Shown here in pieces: positions 17,831 to 26,718 of a stretch of 41,212 nucleotides of DNA; position 1 is the stretch's first letter; each line of letters begins with the position of its first letter. A program made the translations under genes and the position numbers. This DNA comes from Hoeflea sp. (GTDB lineage: Bacteria > Pseudomonadota > Alphaproteobacteria > Rhizobiales > Rhizobiaceae). Under the pieces are notes generated by a model. It saw only the letters and a list, made by a program, of their open reading frames with translations. It did no database searches and had not been told where the DNA came from. The stretch lies in contig PANK01000001.1 of NCBI GenBank assembly GCA_002707605.1, positions 1,472,050-1,513,261 on the forward strand. Direction: 5' to 3'.

Positions 17831-19125
17831 TACTTCGCTCCCGTACGCATGCGGTAGATCGTGTCGATAAGGACGGCAATCACGAGAACCGCGCCGACGA
17901 CAATGTTCTGGAAAGGTGCATCGACGCCGACCATGGCCATGCCTGACTGCAGCGACTGCATGATCAACGCACCGAGAATGGCGCCATAGATCGTGCCGAC
18001 GCCACCGGCGAGCGCGGTGCCGCCGATGACGGCTGCGGCGATGACCCGGAGCTCATCAAGCGTGCCGATATCGTTCGAGTGGAACGACAGGCGTGCCGAG
18101 GCGACCAGTGCCGCCAGTCCGCACAACCCGCCCATGATGGCGAAGATCTTGACAGTCAGCAGCCGGGTGTTGATGCCGGACAGCTCGGCCGCATCCGGGT
18201 TGCCACCGGTTGCGAAGATATAGCGGCCAAGGCGGGTGCGCCGGGCGACGATCGTCATGACAATGGCGACGGCGATCAGCAGCAGAACCGAGATCGGCAG
18301 CCCATAGCCCTGGGTAAATCCGTCCGGCATAACCTCGCCGCGTGCCTCGAACATCTGCTGCAGCCTACGGCGTGGAACGTCGTAATTGTTCAGCACGGCA
18401 ACGAAGCCGAGGATTGCGATGGCGGTGATGCCGGCCATGACCACTTCAGCCCAGACCGGCTTGACCGGAAACTCATGGGCAATTTTGCTGCGGCGGCTGC
18501 GCCAGAACGAGTAGAAGGCGAAAAGCACGGCGATGATGCCGATGATCCAGCTCCAGGTTTCGCCAAGCGTGCCGTTGATACCGCCGAACTGCATGAAATT
18601 GCGGTCGAGCGGGCCGATCGTCTGACCGTTTGTCAGATACCAGGCGACGTTGCGCCATACGAGAAGTCCGCCGAGCGTGACGATAAAGGCCGGCACACCG
18701 AGATACCCGATGATATAGCCCTGGAACGCGCCGATCACGACGCCAGTCGCAATACCGACAACGATGGCAATCGGAGCGGTTGCCGGATGGTTCAGCCCAA
18801 GGCCGAAAACTTCAGGCGTGATGAACGTCTGGGTCATCGCCATCACCGCCGAGCAGGTGGCCAGCAGCGAACCGACAGACAGGTCGATATTGCGGGTGAC
18901 GATCACGAACACCATGCCGGTTGCCATGATGGCAACGCTGACGGTCTGGATGGTCAGGTTGAAGATATTTCGCGAGGTCAGAAACCTGCCGTCGGTCACG
19001 AGATGAAAACCAATGCACAGGATGATGAACGCGCCGATCATGCCGAGAAGGCGCGTATCGAGTTCGAGCTGTGCGAAGAGGTTTTTCTTTTGCGCCGGGC
19101 GGGCTGGCTTGTCAGCGTCAGTCAT
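17830..19125 (-). CDS. xylH: D-xylose ABC transporter permease XylH
   Basis: This integral membrane permease of 431 residues belongs to the ribose/xylose (BPD_transp_2) family. A short charged N-terminus is followed by many hydrophobic segments. Family stretches include [20 protein letters not shown] near residues 70-90 and [13 protein letters not shown] with [20 protein letters not shown] near the C-terminus. It extends the xylF-H-G-A order and overlaps xylG by one base. A strong hairpin separates it from xylF upstream. Confidence 0.95.
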
Positions 19126-19165
19126 CGGAAAAGTCCGTCATTGCGTCGGGAAAAGCGCCCATAAA

Positions 19166-19193
19166 CACCGCGCCGCAAAATCGCGGCGCGGTG
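19166..19193. repeat. Intercistronic hairpin between xylF and xylH
   Basis: A perfect 11-bp stem CACCGCGCCGC / GCGGCGCGGTG with loop AAAATC follows the xylF stop. There is no T run. Such structures behind binding-protein genes typically protect the upstream mRNA, so the periplasmic protein is made in excess over the permease. Confidence 0.75.
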
Positions 19194-19214
19194 AAGGTTT
19201 GATCTAAAACAGTC

Positions 19215-20246
19215 TTAGTTGCAGGGAGCCGGGCCGTCGGTGACACCCTGGCAGAGATCTTCCTTGCTGATCCAGCCCGCGTCGACGACGGTCTCAAGGT
19301 TGTCCTTGGTCACCGGAACCGGCTTGAGGAACTTGGCCCAAAGCTCGGTGCCTGCCGGCGAGGTCCACTTTTCTGCGCCCTCGATGTCCGACATTGCGGT
19401 GCCGCGCGCCAGTTCGACGGCAATCTTGCCGGCTTCATGGCCGAGTTCACGCGCGTCCTTCCAGACGGAGACGGTCTGGGTGCCCTTGGCAACGCGGTTC
19501 AGCGCAGCGTGGTCGCCATCCTGGCCGGAGACCGGGATACCTTCCATGCCCTGAGCGGTCAGAGCCGCAACAGCGCCACCTGCAGTACCGTCGTTCGAAG
19601 CCACAACGGCATCGACTTCGTTGTTCTGCGCGGTCAGGATCTGCTCCATATTGCGCTGAGCGTTGGCCGGAAGCCAGCCGTCGGTGTAGGCTTCGTCGAC
19701 GATCTTGACCTTGCCGGCATCGATGGCTTCCTGCAGGACTTCCTGCTGGCCGCCACGAAGGAAGTCGGCGTTCGGGTCGGTCGGCGAGCCCTTGATCATG
19801 ACGTAGTTGCCTTCCGGAGCCGCTTCGAGAACGGCGCGAGCCTGCATGCGGCCGACTTCGACGTTGTCGAAGGTCAGGTAGAAGGCGCGGCTGTCTTCGA
19901 TGAGACGGTCGTAACCGACGACCGGAATGCCATTGTCAGCAGCAGACTGGACAGCCGGGCCGATGGCCTGGGAGTCCTGAGCCAAAATGATCAGGCCGTC
20001 GATGCCCTGAGCAATGAGGCTTTCGATGTCGGACAGCTGCTTGGACGAGGAGCTCTGCGCGTCGGTGGAAACGTATTTCGCTCCCATTTCCTCAAGCGCC
20101 TTCTTGATGGCTGCTTCGTCGGTTTTCCAGCGCTCTTCCTGAAAGTTCGACCAGGACACGCCGATGGTTTCGCCTTCGGCCATAGCCGCAGTCGAAACGC
20201 TCATGGCCAGCGCGAAGCCGGCCAGTGCCAGAATGCTCTTCTTCAT
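19215..20246 (-). CDS. xylF: D-xylose-binding periplasmic protein XylF
   Basis: This is the periplasmic receptor that delivers xylose to XylGH. The start is ATG 20246 with GGGAGGA a few nt upstream, giving 343 residues; the longer frame upstream is non-coding leader. A Sec signal peptide (MKKSILALAGFALAMSVSTA, then AMA) is probably cleaved near residue 23. The mature part is a type 1 periplasmic binding protein with IGVSWSNFQEERW, IDGLIILAQDSQAIGP, VVGYDRLIEDS and DAVVASNDGTAGGAVAAL, all close to XylF. It is the first gene of the leftward operon and is divergent from the ROK regulator. Confidence 0.96.
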   Translation of the reverse strand: MKKSILALAGFALAMSVSTAAMAEGETIGVSWSNFQEERWKTDEAAIKKALEEMGAKYVSTDAQSSSSKQLSDIESLIAQGIDGLIILAQDSQAIGPAVQSAADNGIPVVGYDRLIEDSRAFYLTFDNVEVGRMQARAVLEAAPEGNYVMIKGSPTDPNADFLRGGQQEVLQEAIDAGKVKIVDEAYTDGWLPANAQRNMEQILTAQNNEVDAVVASNDGTAGGAVAALTAQGMEGIPVSGQDGDHAALNRVAKGTQTVSVWKDARELGHEAGKIAVELARGTAMSDIEGAEKWTSPAGTELWAKFLKPVPVTKDNLETVVDAGWISKEDLCQGVTDGPAPCN

Positions 20247-20498
20247 AGTTTCCTCCCGAATGCGCCCGAACAAAGGGGCGCGAATAAACTCTTCGATAGT
20301 CCGGCCCTCCCCTTCTCCCGCCAAATGCAATCAAGGAGAATGATCCGGACGACCCTTTAATTCGAGGGTCAAAAAAAAGAGTGACGCACGGCCCGGGCTG
20401 TGTCAAGGTGAATCTTCAACCGGCTAACTCATTGCGCTGCAACAATGTTTTGCTGCAATGCCAAAAAAGCGAGGGCCGGCCATGGGAGGAAATCACGG
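20247..20498. promoter_or_regulatory. Divergent xylF / xylR control region
   Basis: This region of about 250 nt sits between the divergent genes. A 31-bp element at 20430-20460 has outer arms CATTGC and GCAATG. It contains two nested palindromes, TTGC-GCT-GCAA (20432-20442) and TTGC-T-GCAA (20450-20458), centred 17 nt apart. It is the best candidate XylR operator. A second inverted repeat, GACCC-N10-GGGTC, is at 20351-20370. On the minus strand CCTTGACA (20408-20401) could be a -35 element for xylF. None of these has been tested. Confidence 0.5.
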
Positions 20499-21755
20499 AT
20501 GACACTCATCGCCCGCTCGGACGATTTGCGTCGGGAAAACCAGCGTCGGGTGCTCGCCGCACTGCGCGCCGACAGTCCGCTGTCGCGCACCGAACTCGCT
20601 GCCGCGACCGGGCTCAGCGCATCGACGGTGACCACGATCACCAGCTCGCTTCTGGCCGCCGATTATCTGGTGGAAGCGCCGCGCAAGGATGGCGGCACGG
20701 GCGAGGAAGCGCTTTCACGCCGCGGGCGGCCGCAGGTCGCGCTGGCGCTCAATCCCAAATCCGCCTCCATTGGTGCGCTGACACTTACGCTCAACCGCCT
20801 TTCCGCTGTCCTCGTCGACTACTCCGGCAGCGTCATCCTCGAAGTCACCGAAAAGGTTGAAACGCAGAGCCTGGCGCGGGACGAATTCGGCCGGCGCTTT
20901 GTGTCGCTGCTGAAAAAAGCCGTCGATGATGCGGGGCCCTCGGCGGGACCGCTTCGTCACGTTGCACTGACGGTCCAGGGTGTGAGTGACGCCAAGGGCA
21001 CGCGCATCCACTGGTCGCCGATCCTGCGGCACCGCGATCTGCAGATCGACGAAGATCTGAGCGAGGCCTTCGGCACCTCCGTCTCGATCGCCAACGATGC
21101 CAACATGATCGCCACCGCGCTCAAGTCACGCGAACCCCATATCTATGACCAGTCCTATGCGGCGATCCTCCTGTCGCATGGTATCGGCATGGGTCTGGTG
21201 CTCGGCGGACGTCCGTTCAACGGCATTCTCACCTCGGCCGCCGAGTTCGGCCATATGTGCCACATCCCGCAAGGCGCGCTCTGCCGCTGCGGCCGCCACG
21301 GCTGCATCGAGGCCTATGCCGGAGACTACGGGATCTGGCGCACGGCGACCGGCGGCGATCCGGAAGTCGTCCCTGACTGGGACATCGATCGGGAGAAGAT
21401 GGCCGAGCTTGCAAGCCGGGCGAAGGCAGGCGACCTGAATGTAAGGGATGCCTACACCTCGGCAGCTTCCGCCATCGGCCACGGCCTGCGCAACCTCTTT
21501 ACCCTGCTCGATCCGTTCCCGATCGCCTTCGTGGGATCCGGCGTGCTGGCATTCGACCTGATGGAACCGATGATCCGCACCTCGCTGGGGCGGAAAGGGA
21601 TCGGGCTTGCCTATGATGACGCTGAATTTCACTGTTACGAGAACGACCTGGAACTCACCCTCCTCGGCACCATCGTCACCGGGCTGACCACGCTCGACCG
21701 ATCACTGCCGGTCAACAAGGAAGCGGCGGGAGGCGATTATGCGACTGCGGGATGA
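20499..21755 (+). CDS. xylR: ROK-family transcriptional regulator XylR
   Basis: This sugar-responsive regulator has 418 residues from ATG 20499, which has GGGAGGA eight nt upstream. An N-terminal winged helix (about 10-60; SPLSRTELAAATGLSASTVT) is followed by a ROK domain with IANDANMIAT and the zinc-type motif GHMCHIPQGALCRCGRHGC. Divergence from xylF and a palindrome-rich spacer support control of the xyl operon, with D-xylose as the likely inducer. The 3' end overlaps the next gene by 17 nt, which ties that gene to this transcript. Confidence 0.92.
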   Translation: MTLIARSDDLRRENQRRVLAALRADSPLSRTELAAATGLSASTVTTITSSLLAADYLVEAPRKDGGTGEEALSRRGRPQVALALNPKSASIGALTLTLNRLSAVLVDYSGSVILEVTEKVETQSLARDEFGRRFVSLLKKAVDDAGPSAGPLRHVALTVQGVSDAKGTRIHWSPILRHRDLQIDEDLSEAFGTSVSIANDANMIATALKSREPHIYDQSYAAILLSHGIGMGLVLGGRPFNGILTSAAEFGHMCHIPQGALCRCGRHGCIEAYAGDYGIWRTATGGDPEVVPDWDIDREKMAELASRAKAGDLNVRDAYTSAASAIGHGLRNLFTLLDPFPIAFVGSGVLAFDLMEPMIRTSLGRKGIGLAYDDAEFHCYENDLELTLLGTIVTGLTTLDRSLPVNKEAAGGDYATAG

Positions 21756-23178
21756 TCTGACGGCGGGCCTCGTTGTGGCGATGGGCCTTGCGACCACCCT
21801 CCCCGCCCTGGCCGATGGCACCAAGCTGCCAGCCCCTTGGGAAGAGCGGGCGATCAGCGCACCGCTCGACCGGGCGGATTTTTCGGGCACGTTGACGCGC
21901 GAGAAGCTCGACGAGTTGACGACCGTTGGGGAGCATCTGTTCGGTGCGCATTTCACGCCGCTTGACGGCGTCGGTCGTCCGATGGCGACACAGGCGATCA
22001 TCCCGACCAAGCGGCGGCGCGAAACCCGCCTTTCCTTCCAGCGGATGGCCGGCATGGATGCCGCGTCCTGCGCGAGCTGCCACAACATGCCGGTCGCGGG
22101 CGGTGCCGGTGACTTCGTCGCCAATGTCTTCGTCTCGGAAGGGTTTTCGAACGCCGATTTCGATTCCATCGACCCGCAATTCTCCAACGAGCGCAATACC
22201 AATCACCTCTTCGGCGCCGGGCTGATCGAACTGCTTGCCCGCGAGATGACGGTTGACCTGCAAGCAATCCGCAATGAAGCCGCCAGACAGGCGCGCGCCA
22301 GTGGCGAAACCGTCACGCTGCCGCTCGAGACGAAGGGCGTTTCCTTCGGGTCGATCACGGTGGAAGCCGACGGCATGGTCGATCTGTCGGGTCTCGATGG
22401 CGTCGACACCGATCTCGTCATCCGCCCGTTCAGCCAGAAAGGTGTGATGACCTCGCTCAGGCAGTTTACCGTCAACGCGCTGAATCAGCACCATGGCATG
22501 CAGTCGACCGAACGTTTTGGCGCACGCTGGACGGGCGAAATCGACTATGACGAAGACGGCAAGGGTGACGAAATCTCGCCGGGCGATGTCTCCGCCATGG
22601 TGGCCTGGCAGGCAACGCTCGAGCCGCCCTTCGCAAAGGTGCCTGAAGACGAAGAATGGCGGGCGGCTTCGGCCAATGGCGACAAGCTGTTCGATACGAT
22701 CGGCTGTTCCTCCTGCCATATCCGCGCACTGCCGCTGTCATCGCTCAAGTTCGCCGACCCCGGTCCTGTCGATGCCGCGGGAACGCTGCGCGGCGATGAA
22801 GACGGTGCGGCTGCTGTCTACGATCTCGGGCTTTATGAATGGGCGTCGCTGCTCGCACGCAACGACAAGGGCGAGGTGATGGTGCCGCTCTTCGGCGACC
22901 TCAAGCGCCACCGCATCGCCGATCAGAAAGTCGCCGTCCTCGGCAATGAACTGCTGGCCCAGCGCTTTGTCGACCGCGATGTCTTCATGACCAGCGAATT
23001 ATGGGGCATCGCTGATACCGGGCCTTACGGTCATCGCGGCGACCTGACGACGCTCGACGAAGTCATCCGCGCCCATGGGGGCGAAGGCTCGCAATCGGCC
23101 CGTGCCTATGAAGCGCTTCCGGACGCGGACCGCTCCGCACTCATCGCCTTTCTCAAGACACTGGTGATCGAACGATGA
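21739..23178 (+). CDS. Exported di-heme oxidoreductase (DHOR/COG3488-like)
   Basis: This 479-residue protein has a signal peptide (about residues 1-25, ending TTLPALA) and two heme c motifs, C111-A-S-C-H115 and C323-S-S-C-H327. It should therefore be a periplasmic di-heme cytochrome. The C-terminal LWGIADTGPYGHRGDLTTLD and RAHGGE resemble the last segment of di-heme peroxidase/oxidoreductase proteins. The ATG at 21739 has GGGAGG five nt upstream, although it lies inside the xylR coding region. The stop overlaps the next gene by 4 nt. Substrate and electron partner are unknown. Annotation as thiol oxidoreductase is common for the family but poorly supported. Confidence 0.85.
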   Translation: MRLRDDLTAGLVVAMGLATTLPALADGTKLPAPWEERAISAPLDRADFSGTLTREKLDELTTVGEHLFGAHFTPLDGVGRPMATQAIIPTKRRRETRLSFQRMAGMDAASCASCHNMPVAGGAGDFVANVFVSEGFSNADFDSIDPQFSNERNTNHLFGAGLIELLAREMTVDLQAIRNEAARQARASGETVTLPLETKGVSFGSITVEADGMVDLSGLDGVDTDLVIRPFSQKGVMTSLRQFTVNALNQHHGMQSTERFGARWTGEIDYDEDGKGDEISPGDVSAMVAWQATLEPPFAKVPEDEEWRAASANGDKLFDTIGCSSCHIRALPLSSLKFADPGPVDAAGTLRGDEDGAAAVYDLGLYEWASLLARNDKGEVMVPLFGDLKRHRIADQKVAVLGNELLAQRFVDRDVFMTSELWGIADTGPYGHRGDLTTLDEVIRAHGGEGSQSARAYEALPDADRSALIAFLKTLVIER

Positions 23179-24854
23179 ACCGTTCATGGCTCACATCCCT
23201 CCTCGCCGTCCCTGTGGTTCTGCTGGCCGGACCGCTTACGGCATCCGGCGAAGAGGCCGTTTCGGAAGAGCGGAATGTCCCGATGGATGTGCCGCTCATG
23301 GTGGAAGAGGCACTTCAGGCAGGGATCGACCACAGCTATGTCGGCCCGTGGGAATTCTTCGTCGGCGGCGGCGCCGCAGGTCTCGACTGCAATGGCGACC
23401 GCAAGACCGATCTCTTCATTGCCGGCGGCAAGAACCCGGCGGGTCTCTATGTCAATCGATCAGCGACAGGCGGCGAACTCAAATTCGAGAAGACCGAGAC
23501 CGGGCTCGACGACACGGTGATGACCAATGTCACCGGCGCCTATCCGATCGATATCGACAATGACGGTTACAAGGATCTCGTGGTCCTTCGCGTCGGCCGC
23601 AATGCGATCCTCAAGGGCGGACCGGGCTGCACGTTCACCAATGCCTCGCGGCAGTTCGCCTATGACGGTGGCCGCGAGTGGACCACCGCCTTCGCAGCCA
23701 CGTTCGAGGAAGACGCGACTTTTCCCACACTCGCTTTCGGCAATTATGTCGACCGCTCCGCACCGGGCTCCCCTTGGGGCACCTGCCATGACAACGACTT
23801 CTTCCGCTCGCAAACTCAAGGCAAGGAAGCGGCACCGGACTATTCGCTGCGGACGGCCCTGTCGCCAGGCTATTGCGCGCTCTCGATGTTGTTCACCGAC
23901 TGGGACCGGACCGGCAAGGCCGATCTCAGATTCACCAACGACCGGCAATATTATCGCGGCGGCGAGGAGCAGCTCTGGAAGATGGATCCTGACCGTCCGC
24001 CGCGCCTCTATCGATCGTCCGAAGGCTGGCGCCACGTCACCATCTGGGGCATGGGGATCGCCGAGGCTGACCTGAATGCCGATGGCTATCCGGAATATGC
24101 CCTGACCTCGATGGGCGATACCAAGTTGCAGACGCTTGACGAGGACGCCGAGGAAGGCCGTCCGGTCTATCGCGACGTGGCCTTCGAAAAAGGCGCTACC
24201 GCCCAGCGCCCCTATGTCGGCGAAGCAATCCGCCCCTCGACCGGCTGGCATGCGGAATTCGACGACTTCAACAATGATGGCAATCTCGACCTCTTCATCG
24301 CCAAGGGCAATGTCGAGCAGATGCCGGATTTCGCGGCCTTCGACCCGGACAACCTGCTGCTCGGCACGTTCGACGGCAAATTCGTCGAGGCGGGAGATCT
24401 CGCAGGCATCGACAAGCCGACCAAGGGGCGCGGTGCCGTGGTCGCCGACTTCAACAATGACGGCATGCTCGATCTCCTGGTGGTCAATCGCGGCGGTCCG
24501 GCGAGCCTCTTCCGCAACGCCGGCGGGCGCGCTCAAGATGGCGGCGCGGCGCGGCAGATGGGCAACTGGCTGGAGATCGAATTGAAGCAGAAGGGCGCGA
24601 ATCCTGATGCGATCGGCGCGCGGGTTTCAGTCAAGAGCGGAAACGAGACGCGCGTGCGCACGATTGCCGTGGGTGGCGGTCACGCCTCGGGACGGCTCGG
24701 CTTCGTCCATGTCGGCCTCGGCGTTGCCGAACGCGCGCAGATCCGCGTGCAGTGGCCGGACGGCGAATGGAGCGCGCCCTACCGCGTCTTCGCCAACCAG
24801 TTCGTTCGCATCGACCGGGACGCGCCCCAGGCCAGATACTGGCTGCCGGAGTAA
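23175..24854 (+). CDS. Exported CRTAC1/UnbV-type beta-propeller protein
   Basis: This 559-residue secreted protein has a signal peptide of about 25 residues and six FG-GAP/VCBS-like calcium-binding motifs. These lie near residues 71-79, 126-134, 242-250, 299-307, 364-372 and 425-433, for example DIDNDGYKD and DFNNDGMLD. The C-terminus (about 464-535) is an ASPIC/UnbV domain. Four cysteines (72, 152, 204, 234) could form disulfides. It overlaps the di-heme oxidoreductase gene by 4 nt (ATGA), so the two are translated together and probably work together outside the cytoplasm. No enzymatic function can be assigned; a binding or scaffold role is an inference. Confidence 0.85.
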   Translation: MNRSWLTSLLAVPVVLLAGPLTASGEEAVSEERNVPMDVPLMVEEALQAGIDHSYVGPWEFFVGGGAAGLDCNGDRKTDLFIAGGKNPAGLYVNRSATGGELKFEKTETGLDDTVMTNVTGAYPIDIDNDGYKDLVVLRVGRNAILKGGPGCTFTNASRQFAYDGGREWTTAFAATFEEDATFPTLAFGNYVDRSAPGSPWGTCHDNDFFRSQTQGKEAAPDYSLRTALSPGYCALSMLFTDWDRTGKADLRFTNDRQYYRGGEEQLWKMDPDRPPRLYRSSEGWRHVTIWGMGIAEADLNADGYPEYALTSMGDTKLQTLDEDAEEGRPVYRDVAFEKGATAQRPYVGEAIRPSTGWHAEFDDFNNDGNLDLFIAKGNVEQMPDFAAFDPDNLLLGTFDGKFVEAGDLAGIDKPTKGRGAVVADFNNDGMLDLLVVNRGGPASLFRNAGGRAQDGGAARQMGNWLEIELKQKGANPDAIGARVSVKSGNETRVRTIAVGGGHASGRLGFVHVGLGVAERAQIRVQWPDGEWSAPYRVFANQFVRIDRDAPQARYWLPE

Positions 24855-24867
24855 AGCTGCACTAGAT

Positions 24868-24888
24868 CTGGAGAAGCTACCTCTCCAG
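24868..24888. repeat. Small inverted repeat after the propeller gene
   Basis: CTGGAGA / TCTCCAG with a 7-nt loop lies just after the CRTAC1-like stop and before the YjbQ gene. There is no T tract, so it is at most a weak terminator or a stabilising hairpin. Confidence 0.4.
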
Positions 24889-24908
24889 CAGTGACAGTCA
24901 GGACCGAC

Positions 24909-25331
24909 ATGCCCCAGACCAGACTTTCCATCTCGACGCGCGGACAGGGACTTTACGAGTTCACCCACGCGATCGAGGAATTCGTTGCTGACCACGGTAG
25001 CGACGAGGGGCTTCTGACCGTCTTCGTGCGTCACACCTCCTGCTCGCTGCTGATCCAGGAAAATGCCGACCCCGACGTGCAGCGCGATCTGCAATCATTC
25101 TTCTCGAGGCTGGTGCCGCCGAGCGATGATCCATCAATGAGCTGGGTCGTCCACACGATGGAGGGGCCGGACGACATGCCCGCCCACATCAAAGCCGCAC
25201 TTAACCAGGTATCGCTGTCCATTCCGGTTACCGAGGGGCGTCTCGCACTCGGCACCTGGCAGGGGATCTATCTCTTCGAGCACCGCGATAGGCCGCACCG
25301 ACGCGAGATCGTGCTGCATCTCTCACACTGA
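24909..25331 (+). CDS. YjbQ/UPF0047 family protein
   Basis: This small soluble protein has 140 residues from ATG 24909, which has AGGA five nt upstream; an in-frame GTG at 24891 would add six residues. Family motifs are clear: RHTSCSLLIQENADPDVQRD, then HTMEGPDDMPAHIKAAL, and GTWQGIYLFEHRD with invariant His and Glu residues typical of the trimeric YjbQ fold. E. coli YjbQ has reported weak thiamine-phosphate synthase activity, but the physiological role is unclear. It lies 54 nt after the propeller gene on the same strand and could be co-transcribed. It converges on the FAD oxidoreductase gene. Confidence 0.9.
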   Translation: MPQTRLSISTRGQGLYEFTHAIEEFVADHGSDEGLLTVFVRHTSCSLLIQENADPDVQRDLQSFFSRLVPPSDDPSMSWVVHTMEGPDDMPAHIKAALNQVSLSIPVTEGRLALGTWQGIYLFEHRDRPHRREIVLHLSH

Positions 25332-25341
25332 CGAGGATACC

Positions 25342-26619
25342 CTATCGTCGATGCGCGGCGAAATGGGTGAGCTTGGCGCCCAGTTCATAGTAAGTGGCCT
25401 TCGCGGCGGTCAGACGCTCCTGATGGCGCTCCACCGGAATGACTGGCAAGCCGCTTTCGTCGCCTCTCAGAAGCGCTTCCGCCGCGGCCGCGCCGAACAC
25501 CGTGCCCGGTGAGATGCCGCGCCCGGAATAGCCGAAACAGGCATAGGCGTTCGGCCCGAAGGCGACGATCTTCGGGATATGATCATCGGTCATGGCGATG
25601 CGGCCGCTCCAGACATGCTGGAAGCCGATATCGCCGAGTTCGGGATAAAGCGCGCGCAGTTTTCGCCGTGCCCAGGCCTCGTGCAGTCCCGCACCCGGAT
25701 CCTCGACGCTGCCGACACCGCCGACGATCAATCGGCCGGCGCGATCAAGCCGGATTGATGACATCACCATGGCGGTATCCCAGCACCCTTCATCGCCCGG
25801 CAGGATTTTTGCGCGCTGGCTTTCGCTCAGGGGTTCGGTGGCAAACTGACAGAAATTGAAACGGACGAATTCCGGCTGGAAGGGATCGTCAAAGCCCGTG
25901 TGATAGGCGTTGGTCGCAATCAGCAGCTTTTCCGCGCGAACCACATGGCCATTGGCGCGCGCGGCCCAGACGCCATTGTCCTGGCGCAGCTCGGTGACGG
26001 GCGCATTCTCGCAAATCATGGCGCCTGCGGCCTGTGCGGCGCGGGCCAGCCCGCGGCAATAGGCGAGCGGCTGGATGGTGCCGGCGCGCGGATCGAAGAG
26101 CGCGCCATGAAAGGCTTCCGTCCCTGTACGCCTGACCGTTTCATCAGAATTGATGAGGCGTAGAGGTGCGCCGTGACGATTGCCCTGGCGGTAACGGTCC
26201 TCGATATCCTTCAGCCCCTCCGGAGAGTGGGCGAGATGAAGCGTACCCTTGCGCGTCGCTTCGCAGTCAATCCCTTCCCGTTCGATGATCTCGAAGACTT
26301 TCGCAGGACCCGCACCGAGCGCATCAACGAGCTTGAGGCCCGCCGCCTCCCCCATCGTCTCGATCACCTTGTCGGGCGGCAACCAGAGACCGGCATTGAC
26401 CAGACCGACATTGCGCCCCGAGCCGCCATGCCCGATCGTTTCCGCTTCCAGCACGACGACCGAGGCGCCTTCGCGGGCGGCATGAAGTGCCGCGGAATTA
26501 CCCGTGAAGCCGCCACCAATCACGAGAAGATCGACATCGAGATCCGACGTCAGCGGCGGAGCGGCAACTGTCTCCGCAGCACTATGGTGCCAGAGATTGG
26601 AGGTGTGAGTGGCATTCAT
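25342..26619 (-). CDS. DAO-family FAD-dependent oxidoreductase
   Basis: This 425-residue flavoprotein starts at ATG 26619 (MNATHTSNLWHHSAAETV). The frame is open 20 codons further upstream but that part looks non-coding, and the ribosome binding site is weak. The N-terminal FAD-binding fold is clear (VDLLVIGGGFTGNSAALHA, then VVVLEAETIGHGGSGRN). The C-terminal FAD-binding segment includes YACFGYSGRGISPGTVFG. The layout resembles gamma-glutamylputrescine oxidase and related amine or amino-acid oxidases (PuuB/OrdL group). The substrate cannot be told from sequence, and no polyamine genes are nearby. It appears monocistronic. Confidence 0.85.
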   Translation of the reverse strand: MNATHTSNLWHHSAAETVAAPPLTSDLDVDLLVIGGGFTGNSAALHAAREGASVVVLEAETIGHGGSGRNVGLVNAGLWLPPDKVIETMGEAAGLKLVDALGAGPAKVFEIIEREGIDCEATRKGTLHLAHSPEGLKDIEDRYRQGNRHGAPLRLINSDETVRRTGTEAFHGALFDPRAGTIQPLAYCRGLARAAQAAGAMICENAPVTELRQDNGVWAARANGHVVRAEKLLIATNAYHTGFDDPFQPEFVRFNFCQFATEPLSESQRAKILPGDEGCWDTAMVMSSIRLDRAGRLIVGGVGSVEDPGAGLHEAWARRKLRALYPELGDIGFQHVWSGRIAMTDDHIPKIVAFGPNAYACFGYSGRGISPGTVFGAAAAEALLRGDESGLPVIPVERHQERLTAAKATYYELGAKLTHFAAHRR

Positions 26620-26718
26620 GGCAAGGCACGTCCGGGCTGATTTCCCGAAAGTTGTAGCCGGATTCTCTTGCCGACGCACTCGTCAAAACGTTCTGACCGC
26701 AGAAGCCGCGGTCAGGCG

